From positions 124,001 to 188,000 of the forward strand of contig NZ_PJCF01000086.1 of the NCBI RefSeq assembly GCF_002835935.1: DNA of 64,000 nt, in the 5' to 3' direction. Position 1 is the stretch's first letter. Each line of letters opens with the position of its first letter. Of the stretch, positions 46,851-54,491 are shown in pieces. The position numbers were made by a program, and so were the translations under genes. Under the pieces are notes generated by a model. The model searched no databases, was not told the origin of the DNA, and saw only the letters and a list, made by a program, of their open reading frames with translations. The DNA comes from Paraglaciecola sp. MB-3u-78 (GTDB lineage Bacteria; Pseudomonadota; Gammaproteobacteria; Enterobacterales; Alteromonadaceae).

Positions 46851-47649
46851 TGTGGTTTTTTAACTCTTGGTTGATGATGTCTGGATGAGTCATATGTAAA
46901 CAATGCCCTTCAGCTTCAATGAGCTTTAATTCTGCATCTGGTAATTGTTGCAGCATATAATCTCCGATGTCTGTTGATGCAAGGGCATCCTGACTACTTT
47001 GAAAAATTAATACTGGGTGTTTTGCGTCTTTTAATAGGTGACGGTAATCAGAAAAAAACGTCGCTTTGGCAAAGGTTTTGGCCACTACAGGTTCGGTCGA
47101 ACAAAAACTTCCCGATAACTCAGCCACTAGTGTTTCAGAATTGTTTGCACCGATCACCAGAGGTGCGAGGTAATTTGCCCAACCAATATAATTTTTGTCC
47201 ATTAAGTCGATGAGTTCTTCTAGGTCAGATTTTTCAAACCCACCGATATAGTCAGGTTTAAAATTTAAAAAACAAGGCGTGGGGCAAATCATAATCAACT
47301 TGCTAAACGCTGTTGGTTTTTGGATTGAAGCAATGAGACCCGTCATGCTACTGACTGAGTGACCCACAAAGGTGACATCCTGTAAATCTAGCGCTTCACA
47401 AATATCCAGAATGTCTTGAGCATAACCTTCTAGTGAGCTGTAACGTGTTTGGTCATAACAAGATAAATCGGATTTTCCTGAGCCTACATAATCAAACAAC
47501 ACCACTTTATAATGAGGGGTTAGTGCGGGTAACATAAAACGCCACATATTTTGATCACAGCCAAAACCATTAGCCAGAACCAAGGTTTTTTCGCCCGACC
47601 CTAAAATACTCACATGGTTTCTTTTAATGATTTCATTCGCAAATGACAT
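46843..47649 (-). CDS. RsbQ-like alpha/beta hydrolase
   Basis: A 268-residue hydrolase closely matching RsbQ of Bacillus subtilis in length and layout. Oxyanion loop LANGFGCDQNMW, nucleophile Ser98 in VGHSVSSMTGL, Asp221 in SSQDALAS and His249 in EGHCLHM correspond to the S96/D219/H247 triad of RsbQ. In B. subtilis RsbQ activates a PAS-containing phosphatase through a small molecule; here the coupled downstream gene is a PAS-GGDEF cyclase. The ligand is unknown; KAI2 and D14 hormone receptors share this fold. Confidence 0.9.
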   Translation of the reverse strand: MSFANEIIKRNHVSILGSGEKTLVLANGFGCDQNMWRFMLPALTPHYKVVLFDYVGSGKSDLSCYDQTRYSSLEGYAQDILDICEALDLQDVTFVGHSVSSMTGLIASIQKPTAFSKLIMICPTPCFLNFKPDYIGGFEKSDLEELIDLMDKNYIGWANYLAPLVIGANNSETLVAELSGSFCSTEPVVAKTFAKATFFSDYRHLLKDAKHPVLIFQSSQDALASTDIGDYMLQQLPDAELKLIEAEGHCLHMTHPDIINQELKNHID

Positions 47650-47802
47650 GTCGTTTCCACCTCTATTGAGTATCGGTAATAGTGTTCTTAATCTTAAACT
47701 TAATGAAAGTTTATTAAAGATAAATCATCTGGTATCGAGTATGGATTATCACAGCCAATACTTTGTTTTGAACTGTTAATTTGCACTAATACTTCAATGT
47801 AT

Positions 47803-48327
47803 CTAATGCCAAATAAAAAGTAGTTGATTCATTGATATTTCAATTTCGTCAGCAGGGCGTCTGAGTGAAAGTGTGGTTATTTCTGTTAGATTAAACAGCA
47901 CTATATCCTTAAAATCATTGATAAGACTTTGTTTAATCATTTTTATTGGTGGTTGCGAGTCGGAATAAGAATCTTGTTCAATTTTAAAACTGTCTAATAG
48001 TAGATTTTCAAGCTGATATGACTCTGTAAATGGGTGGTATTGCATATCGCCGGTAAACACTAATTTTGCGATTAAACTTTGTTCAGCTTTATTAGAGGAT
48101 ACTTTCATTTGTAACTTAATGGATTGATCCAGTGTGTTTATGAGTATCTTGGCATCATAAAACGTGGCTGAGGTGCCTTGAAATGTCTTATCAATGGGAA
48201 ACTGCAAGGCTAAATTTCTATCAATCGTTTTAGCGTTAACCACTTGAAACATTTTTTCCAGTTGTGAAAATACTGGAGGGTTGTACAGACTAAAAAGGCC
48301 AAGAACTAAAAGTATTTGTTTAATCAA
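47803..48327 (-). CDS. DUF1439-like (YceB-type) exported protein
   Basis: About 174 residues. I place the start at TTG 48327 (IKQILLVLGLFSLYNPPVFS, a signal peptide) because GGAG lies 7 bases upstream; an in-frame ATG at 48369 overlaps the ZntB gene and gives an unlikely leader. The mature protein resembles DUF1439/YceB lipid-binding-like proteins in its pattern (DAKILINTLDQSIKLQMKV, LVFTGDMQYHPFTESYQLEN), but it lacks a lipobox. Weak match. Confidence 0.6.
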   Translation of the reverse strand: MIKQILLVLGLFSLYNPPVFSQLEKMFQVVNAKTIDRNLALQFPIDKTFQGTSATFYDAKILINTLDQSIKLQMKVSSNKAEQSLIAKLVFTGDMQYHPFTESYQLENLLLDSFKIEQDSYSDSQPPIKMIKQSLINDFKDIVLFNLTEITTLSLRRPADEIEISMNQLLFIWH

Positions 48328-48350
48328 AGGTTTTGCTCCAAATAAAATGC

Positions 48351-49322
48351 TTAAAACCACTTTTTCCATACCATGCTTATTAGCAACACTATGGCCAATA
48401 TAAGCATAGCTGTGGCTAAATAGAAAAATGCTTTAGGCTCTTGAGTACCGGGTAATCCCGCCACATTCATACCAAATACACCGGTTAAAAAGGATAAGGG
48501 TAAAAATATTGCGGTGACTAAGGAAAGCACGTACATACGCATGCCTTGTTGTTCAGCAATACGATTACGTAGTTCATCTTGTAAAACCATGGCACGTTCT
48601 TTCGCTAGGTCTAAATCTTCAACGTAGCGAGTCATGCGGTCAGTCTGGTCCCGCAACTCAAAAGCTTGTTGTTGGCTTAGTGATTTATTGAAACGGTATA
48701 TTGCGTCAAGTGCATCTCGTTGTGGCGCTAAATAGCGGCGTATTGCGGCAGCTTGCCTGCGCACCATTGAAAGTTTAATTCTGTCTTGTTTTTCAGACTT
48801 ATCTAAGGTTTCGAATTCAGTAAGCTGTTCGTCTAACACATCAACAGTTTCACTGATCCTGTCGGCAATTTTGGTAATGATTTTTAAGGTTAAGTCCAGA
48901 GGAGATGAAGGAGTATAGCCTTTTTCTAATGCTTCTTTTACGTCTTGCACCGACAGTAATTGACGGTCTTTACGTCTAGCAGAAATCACTAGCTTATCGC
49001 TGATCCATAATCGTAATGACACCATATCTTCTAGGTCTGCATCAGGGTTATGGTTTATGCCACGTAAATATACCAACATACCATCACCAAACTGCATCGC
49101 TTTTGGGCGGGTCTCAGTGGTGCATAACGCGTCTATAATTTCAGTCTGTAAACCTAAACCTTGCAAACATTCTTTTGAGTCTTGGGCGTCCGCTTGAATA
49201 TGAAACCACTGAAAACCAGAAAACGCCGTAGCATCAACACTATGCTCAATTGTCGGTGATATAGTCGATACCTTGGTATCAATATTCAAGGCCCACAACA
49301 TAGCTTTAGATGTTTGGCTCAT
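48351..49322 (-). CDS. zntB: ZntB/CorA family divalent-metal transporter
   Basis: A 323-residue transporter with a large cytoplasmic funnel and two C-terminal helices. The pore motif GMN is in LSFLTGVFGMNVAGLPGTQ, and the second helix is ATAMLILAIVLLISMVW. AGLPG rather than the CorA loop suggests the ZntB branch (zinc, proton-coupled in E. coli); the metal is inference. A separate regulator is not nearby. Confidence 0.88.
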   Translation of the reverse strand: MSQTSKAMLWALNIDTKVSTISPTIEHSVDATAFSGFQWFHIQADAQDSKECLQGLGLQTEIIDALCTTETRPKAMQFGDGMLVYLRGINHNPDADLEDMVSLRLWISDKLVISARRKDRQLLSVQDVKEALEKGYTPSSPLDLTLKIITKIADRISETVDVLDEQLTEFETLDKSEKQDRIKLSMVRRQAAAIRRYLAPQRDALDAIYRFNKSLSQQQAFELRDQTDRMTRYVEDLDLAKERAMVLQDELRNRIAEQQGMRMYVLSLVTAIFLPLSFLTGVFGMNVAGLPGTQEPKAFFYLATAMLILAIVLLISMVWKKWF

Positions 49323-49521
49323 TTAATTTCCCTGTGCATTTGCAGTGCTACTGGCATTGGATATTAACAACTGCAATTTTCCGTCCACATGAATATCCCT
49401 TTGTGGGAAGGCAATCACAATATCGTGTTGCCAAAAGCTACTTTTATGAACAACCAATCTTAATCGTTGGCTGAGGTGATACAACCAAGATTGGAATATT
49501 CATAGGGCCATTTGCATTAGA

Positions 49522-50142
49522 TTATTTTGCAGTTTTGGGTTGTTTAGTACTTTTTTGTTGCATGAACTCGATGACAGAATCAATGCCTTTTTGCCTAATC
49601 ATAGGTGCAAATTCAGCCCGCTTTGATTGCACCATACTTATGCCTTCAGCTACTAAGTCAAAAGCCTTCCATTGGTTTTCTTTATTACGACGCACTTGAA
49701 AAGTGATTCTAATATCTGGTTTTCCGGCTTCTTTTATTGTGCCTTTCACTGACACTATTTTTTTGTTTTCAATAGGTCGAGAAGGTTCAAACTCTACAAT
49801 TTGATTCGTGTAACTACTCAAAGAGGCTGAGTAAGTGGTTAACAAATACAATCTAAATTGCTCAAAAAATTGGTCTAATTTTTCACGCGGGATATCTTTT
49901 GCTTGAGTACCCAAAACACTCAGAGCAGCATAAGTATGATCAACATGGGGCATTAACTGTTGTTCTACAATTTGTCTCAATACTTGGGGATCTTTTTTTA
50001 TTATGGCTTGATCTTGTTTCATCTTAGCGAAAGTGGCAGATGCTACGTCTTTAACAAACACATAGGGGTTGTCCGATTCCATTCCTGACGCATTAAAGCT
50101 AATAGTTAACATTAAAATAACTACTTTTATCGATTTCAACAT
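49522..50142 (-). CDS. Orphan MlaC-type phospholipid-binding protein
   Basis: A periplasmic protein of about 206 residues of the MlaC/Ttg2D family, which ferries phospholipids between membranes. After the signal peptide come NPYVFVKDVASATFAKM, VEQQLMPHVDHTYAALSVLG, FRLYLLTTYSASLSSYTNQIVEF and WKAFDLVAEGISMVQ, in the family order. Start at ATG 50142 with GGAG upstream. No mlaFEDB genes are adjacent; nearby OmpLA also acts on lipid asymmetry, but a link is only suggestive. Confidence 0.9.
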   Translation of the reverse strand: MLKSIKVVILMLTISFNASGMESDNPYVFVKDVASATFAKMKQDQAIIKKDPQVLRQIVEQQLMPHVDHTYAALSVLGTQAKDIPREKLDQFFEQFRLYLLTTYSASLSSYTNQIVEFEPSRPIENKKIVSVKGTIKEAGKPDIRITFQVRRNKENQWKAFDLVAEGISMVQSKRAEFAPMIRQKGIDSVIEFMQQKSTKQPKTAK

Positions 50143-50157
50143 GGGGTAAATCTCCAA

Positions 50158-50571
50158 GTGTGTTCCTTAGTCTGTATATTGAGCACATTATACTATTGGT
50201 TTGTCTTGACTAGTATCTAAAAGGGAAGGGAAACAATTATTGCCTCCACTAATGAGAATATTCTCGTTTTTATATAATTTAAGACATAAATAATGTAGGT
50301 CGTTTGGTGTATTGAATATTGCTCTTAGTGTGTTTTGAATGGAATGTAAATTATCCGAATAATAAATCTTTCATTGCTATAAGAAACCCACTTCAAAATT
50401 ATCAAGCTAAAATCAATAAACGTAATTGCTGTTGTGATCAAATTAATGAATGACATTTCAACGTTAAAATTTAACAAACTAACTTATGATAGTGTATTAT
50501 TCCTATAACTATACGACAGGTTTACGATTCTAGCCTTCTTGGATTGAGAAAATTAACAGGATAATTTATTC
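50158..50571. other. Intergenic region between mlaC-like and photolyase genes
   Basis: AT-rich region of 414 bases with divergent promoters expected. No gene, hairpin terminator or recognised operator seen. Confidence 0.5.
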
Positions 50572-51891
50572 ATGTTTTTATACTCATTCATTGATCTTAT
50601 TTTGCTTGAAGCACTTATACAACCCATGAAATCTGAAATAACAATAGGATTGTATTGGTTCCGGCACGATTTGCGTTTAACCGACAACCCTACTTTTAAT
50701 AAATTGTGCCAACAGGTTGATTGGCTTATTTGTGTTTATATTCAAGGTTATAACCAAACACTCCAAGACAGTATTTGTGAAGTTCATACCGGTAAACCTA
50801 AAGAAATATTTGAATACCAAAGTGTATTGGCTCTAGATAAAAGTTTAAGGCAAAAAAAACAATATTTGCTGATTTTAGACTCCCCATCCCATCCCACATT
50901 GAGCAACTTAGTGCAGCAATACACTGTGACTCATATTGGCGCCGATTTTCATCCGGGTTTCTATGAACAAAAATCGTTTAAAGCGTTACAAAATGCCTGC
51001 CCCCAAGTTAAATTTATCAGTGAGGTCGGCCATTCACTTTTCTCCGTCAACGATTTACCTTTTGAACTTGAAGATTTACCGAAAAGTTTTACTCCTTTTA
51101 GAAAACAAGTAGAGAATCTTTCGATAGATTTACCCGTTGAAGCACTTGCAACGCTCCCCAATACCATAGAGCCAATACCTGAAGTGCCAGAACCATTAAC
51201 ACCACAAGGCGATATGAAAGGTGGCGAATATGCAGCTGGTGAACAGTTAAATTATTATTTGTTTGGTACTGACCTAATTAAGCAATACAAACAGACTCGC
51301 AACGCACTCGATGCTTGGGATAGCTCAAGTAAGTTATCACTATGGTTAGCGAATGGTTGTTTGTCGGTAAGGACGGTTTATCACACTATCAAAGAATACG
51401 AAGCGCAGCGTGGAGCCAATGATTCTAGCGACTGGCTTTATTTTGAATTGTTATGGCGCGAATATTTTCAGTGGTATCTAGCCAAACATCAAGCCAGGTT
51501 ATTTCACTTTAGTGGTATCCAACAAGTTGCACCATTAACTGAGTTTAACCAGCAAATGTTTACTCGCTGGTGTGAAGGCATGACCGAATATCCCATAGTG
51601 AATGCCTGTATGCGCCAACTGAATCAAACAGGTTATATGTCAAATCGTGGCAGACAGTTGGTTGCCAGCTGTTTTGTACATGAACTGGGCTTAGATTGGC
51701 GGTATGGCGCGGCATACTTTGAACAACAGTTGATTGATTACGATGTGGCAAGTAATTGGGGGAATTGGCAATACCTGGCAGGTGTGGGTGCAGATCCCCG
51801 TGGCCATAGACGTTTCGATTTGAACAAACAAACCGCCACCTATGATCCACAGGCTGTGTTTAGGAATAAATGGTTAGGTGGTGACAGTTAA
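50572..51891 (+). CDS. DASH-type cryptochrome/photolyase
   Basis: A 439-residue flavoprotein. N-terminal photolyase domain starts [16 protein letters not shown]; the FAD-binding half shows [45 protein letters not shown] and [25 protein letters not shown], the last typical of DASH proteins, which repair CPDs in single-stranded DNA. ATG 50572 has an AGGA box; ATG 50626 (KSEITIGL) is an alternative closer to homologue starts. It overlaps the next photolyase-family gene by 14 bases. Confidence 0.92.
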   Translation: MFLYSFIDLILLEALIQPMKSEITIGLYWFRHDLRLTDNPTFNKLCQQVDWLICVYIQGYNQTLQDSICEVHTGKPKEIFEYQSVLALDKSLRQKKQYLLILDSPSHPTLSNLVQQYTVTHIGADFHPGFYEQKSFKALQNACPQVKFISEVGHSLFSVNDLPFELEDLPKSFTPFRKQVENLSIDLPVEALATLPNTIEPIPEVPEPLTPQGDMKGGEYAAGEQLNYYLFGTDLIKQYKQTRNALDAWDSSSKLSLWLANGCLSVRTVYHTIKEYEAQRGANDSSDWLYFELLWREYFQWYLAKHQARLFHFSGIQQVAPLTEFNQQMFTRWCEGMTEYPIVNACMRQLNQTGYMSNRGRQLVASCFVHELGLDWRYGAAYFEQQLIDYDVASNWGNWQYLAGVGADPRGHRRFDLNKQTATYDPQAVFRNKWLGGDS

Positions 51892-53392
51892 TAAGATTGG
51901 CGATTTGGGATCCGATAAGGTCAATGTGGTGTGGTTAAAACGGGACTTACGGTTAAGGGATCATGAAGCGCTTTATAACGCTTCAGCTGACGGTAACCCA
52001 TTACTACTTCTGTTTATTATTGAACCAATCTTACTGGAAGATCCCCACTTTGATGTTCGTCATTGGCGCTTTATTTGGCAATCATTACAAGATATTAATC
52101 AACAACTTGGGCCTTTTAACTGCCAGTTACTTATTATGCAGGGCGAAGCCACAGCTGTTTTTTCACAATTATTAAAAACCCTTACCATCCAACATATCTT
52201 CAGTCATCAAGAAATTGGTTTAAGCAATACTTTTGAGCGAGATAAATCCGTGGGCCTGTGGTGCGATTCAAACGCTATTCGATGGTCAGAATTTGGTTAT
52301 GGGGCAGTTATTCGCGGGTTAACTCAGCGCCATGATTGGGACAAAAATTGGCAAAAGCGTATGCGCCATTCTTGTTTTGACCGGCCTCTGGAAGATATTA
52401 ACTTTGTTGCTCAAGGGCACTCGGTGTTTCAACAGCAACAGCCTGATATTCCGAAACAATGGCAAACACCCCATCCTCAGTTTCAAGCGGGTGGTGAAAA
52501 ACGAGCATGGTATACATTGCATCATTTTTTTGCTGAGAGAGGTAAGGATTATGCTTACTCAATTTCTAGCCCTACAGCTAGCCGTAAAGCATGCTCAAGG
52601 TTATCTCCCTATTTAGCATGGGGAAATATCAGCCTGAGGCAAGTGTATCAATTTACCCTAGGCAATTGGCAAAAAAAAGGCTGGCGCAGGTCACTCGTTG
52701 CCTTTACTTCAAGGTTACATTGGCATTGTCACTTCGTGCAAAAATTTGAGAGTGAAATTGAGATGCAATTTCGCCCCGTTAATCGAGCCTACGAAAAATA
52801 TCAATATGATGAAAGTGACTTAGGCAAAGCCAACATAGAGGCATGGAAGCAAGGTCAAACTGGCTTTCCATTAATCGATGCTTGTATGCGCTGTTTACAT
52901 CAAACTGGCTATATAAACTTTCGGATGCGTTCGATGTTAGTGAGTTTTTTATGTCATCAACTTGACGTTGACTGGCGCTGTGGAGTGACACACTTAGCCA
53001 AGTTGTTTTTGGACTTTGAGCCGGGTATTCATTATCCACAATTTCATATGCAAGCCGGTATCACAGGTATTAACATCATTCGTTTATATAACCCGATTAA
53101 ACAGTCCCAAGAAAAAGACCCCAAAGGTGACTTTATACGAAGGTGGTGTCCGGAACTAACGGAATTACCCACAGAGTTGATCCATCAGCCCTGGCAACTG
53201 ACACAAATGGAACAGCAAATGTACGATCTTCACCTAGGTGTCGATTATCCAATGCCTATCATTGATTTTGAAGCAAGCGCCAAAGCGGCTAGAGACAAAT
53301 TATGGGCGTTCCAAAAGCGTGATGATGTGCAAGCCGAGGGACGACGTATATTGAGGCGTCACACTCGGCCAAATCGTCCCAAGAATATGTAA
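51878..53392 (+). CDS. Second cryptochrome/photolyase family protein
   Basis: A 504-residue photolyase-family protein distinct from its neighbour. [17 protein letters not shown] at the start, [50 protein letters not shown] and a C-terminal extension with [20 protein letters not shown] are visible. This form is common in marine gammaproteobacteria beside DASH genes; whether it repairs DNA or senses light is open. The GTG start overlaps the DASH stop, so the two are one transcript. Confidence 0.9.
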   Translation: MVTVNKIGDLGSDKVNVVWLKRDLRLRDHEALYNASADGNPLLLLFIIEPILLEDPHFDVRHWRFIWQSLQDINQQLGPFNCQLLIMQGEATAVFSQLLKTLTIQHIFSHQEIGLSNTFERDKSVGLWCDSNAIRWSEFGYGAVIRGLTQRHDWDKNWQKRMRHSCFDRPLEDINFVAQGHSVFQQQQPDIPKQWQTPHPQFQAGGEKRAWYTLHHFFAERGKDYAYSISSPTASRKACSRLSPYLAWGNISLRQVYQFTLGNWQKKGWRRSLVAFTSRLHWHCHFVQKFESEIEMQFRPVNRAYEKYQYDESDLGKANIEAWKQGQTGFPLIDACMRCLHQTGYINFRMRSMLVSFLCHQLDVDWRCGVTHLAKLFLDFEPGIHYPQFHMQAGITGINIIRLYNPIKQSQEKDPKGDFIRRWCPELTELPTELIHQPWQLTQMEQQMYDLHLGVDYPMPIIDFEASAKAARDKLWAFQKRDDVQAEGRRILRRHTRPNRPKNM

Positions 53393-53435
53393 CCTATTTA
53401 ACAATAGACTACTGACCTGTATGCTAATAATCTGG

Positions 53436-53452
53436 TGTCTGTAGTATAAAAC
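53436..53452 (+). repeat. 17-bp direct repeat, copy 1 (hydrolase promoter region)
   Basis: TGTCTGTAGTATAAAAC occurs here just before the intact hydrolase gene and again at 57952-57968 before its decayed copy. It is the outer part of a longer duplicated block. Confidence 0.8.
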
Positions 53453-53474
53453 CTCTAGATACGGAGACTCCATT

Positions 53475-54188
53475 TTGAATATTGATTTGTCAAAACCACC
53501 ACAATTTTCCACGCCTACTGTCTTCGACATTGTGCGAGAGATTAGAGCACCTTTTGAGTTTGCTTCACTTGCACTTCATCTTCAAACATTAAGTAAAGCA
53601 CCTAAAGGCAATGGGCGAGCAGTGATGTTAGTGCCCGGTTACTTAGCTGATGATCACTCCATGCGCCCACTTGGTGCCTACCTTAAATATCTAGGTTACG
53701 CTGTCTATTATACTGAGTTAGGGCGAAATATGGGCAAGGTCAACACTGATATGATGCGATTGGGAGATCGAGTTGCATCAGTATCTCAAAGCTTGGACGG
53801 TGAAAAAGTCACATTAATCGGTTGGAGTCTAGGTGGTGTGCTCACCCGAGAAGTCGCACGTTTATTCCCTGATGTAGTGCAAGAGGTCTTAACGTTAGGC
53901 ACACCTATCATTGGCGGCCCTAAATTTACTACAGTGGGTAAAAGATATGCCAAGGGAAATAACATTGATTTAGAAGAATTTGAACTAGAGGTACATCAAC
54001 GCAATTCAATTGGGTTGACTCAGCCCGTTACCTCAATTTATAGCAAATCAGATGGTGTGGTTAGTTGGCAGGCGTCGGTGGATATATATAACCAGCATGC
54101 TATCAATATTGAGATAAATAGCTCTCATTTGGGTTTGGGAGTTAACCCAAAAGTATGGCTGACCATTGCTGAAGTTCTGGGGAACTGA
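53475..54188 (+). CDS. Alpha/beta hydrolase, lipase-like
   Basis: A 237-residue hydrolase with TTG start behind GGAG. AVMLVPGYLADDHSM forms the oxyanion region and IGWSLGGVLTREVARLF holds the nucleophile Ser in GWSLG. An Asp in SKSDGVVSWQA and His in NSSHLGLG complete the triad. It resembles triacylglycerol-lipase/PGAP1-like hydrolases of unknown substrate. No signal peptide. A decayed copy lies at 57952-58260, on the other side of the caspase-STAND gene. Confidence 0.85.
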   Translation: MNIDLSKPPQFSTPTVFDIVREIRAPFEFASLALHLQTLSKAPKGNGRAVMLVPGYLADDHSMRPLGAYLKYLGYAVYYTELGRNMGKVNTDMMRLGDRVASVSQSLDGEKVTLIGWSLGGVLTREVARLFPDVVQEVLTLGTPIIGGPKFTTVGKRYAKGNNIDLEEFELEVHQRNSIGLTQPVTSIYSKSDGVVSWQASVDIYNQHAINIEINSSHLGLGVNPKVWLTIAEVLGN

Positions 54189-54404
54189 GTCGTTCAAGCA
54201 TAGTTATATCGGATAGATTGAGCCGTTTTTTGGAATAGAAGGTTTAGATGGAAAACCTGCCATTGGGTAGTTCTGTGCTGAGAAATTTGAACAACAGAAT
54301 AAACGTCCTTTGTACTGTCTTGCTTGAATTATGCAAAATGTGTACTATTTTGGAGAAGCATTACTCTATGTCGACTGGCTCCTTAAACCGTTAGGAGTAA
54401 TATT

Positions 54405-54491
54405 ATGACGTGTTATCCCCTCTTGCTAATTGGCGTTAACGAGTACCCTATGCTGACCCCTTCCTCACTTATAGATAGAGGCACCCCATGA
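54405..54491 (+). CDS. 28-codon upstream ORF with caspase-like strand motif
   Basis: ATG 54405 follows a strong AGGAG site at the correct spacing. The product includes LLLIGVNEYPML, very like the first beta-strand of caspase-fold peptidases (VIGINDY in the next gene). Its TGA overlaps the downstream ATG (ATGA). It may be a translational-coupling leader or the remnant of an upstream caspase paralogue. Confidence 0.5.
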   Translation: MTCYPLLLIGVNEYPMLTPSSLIDRGTP

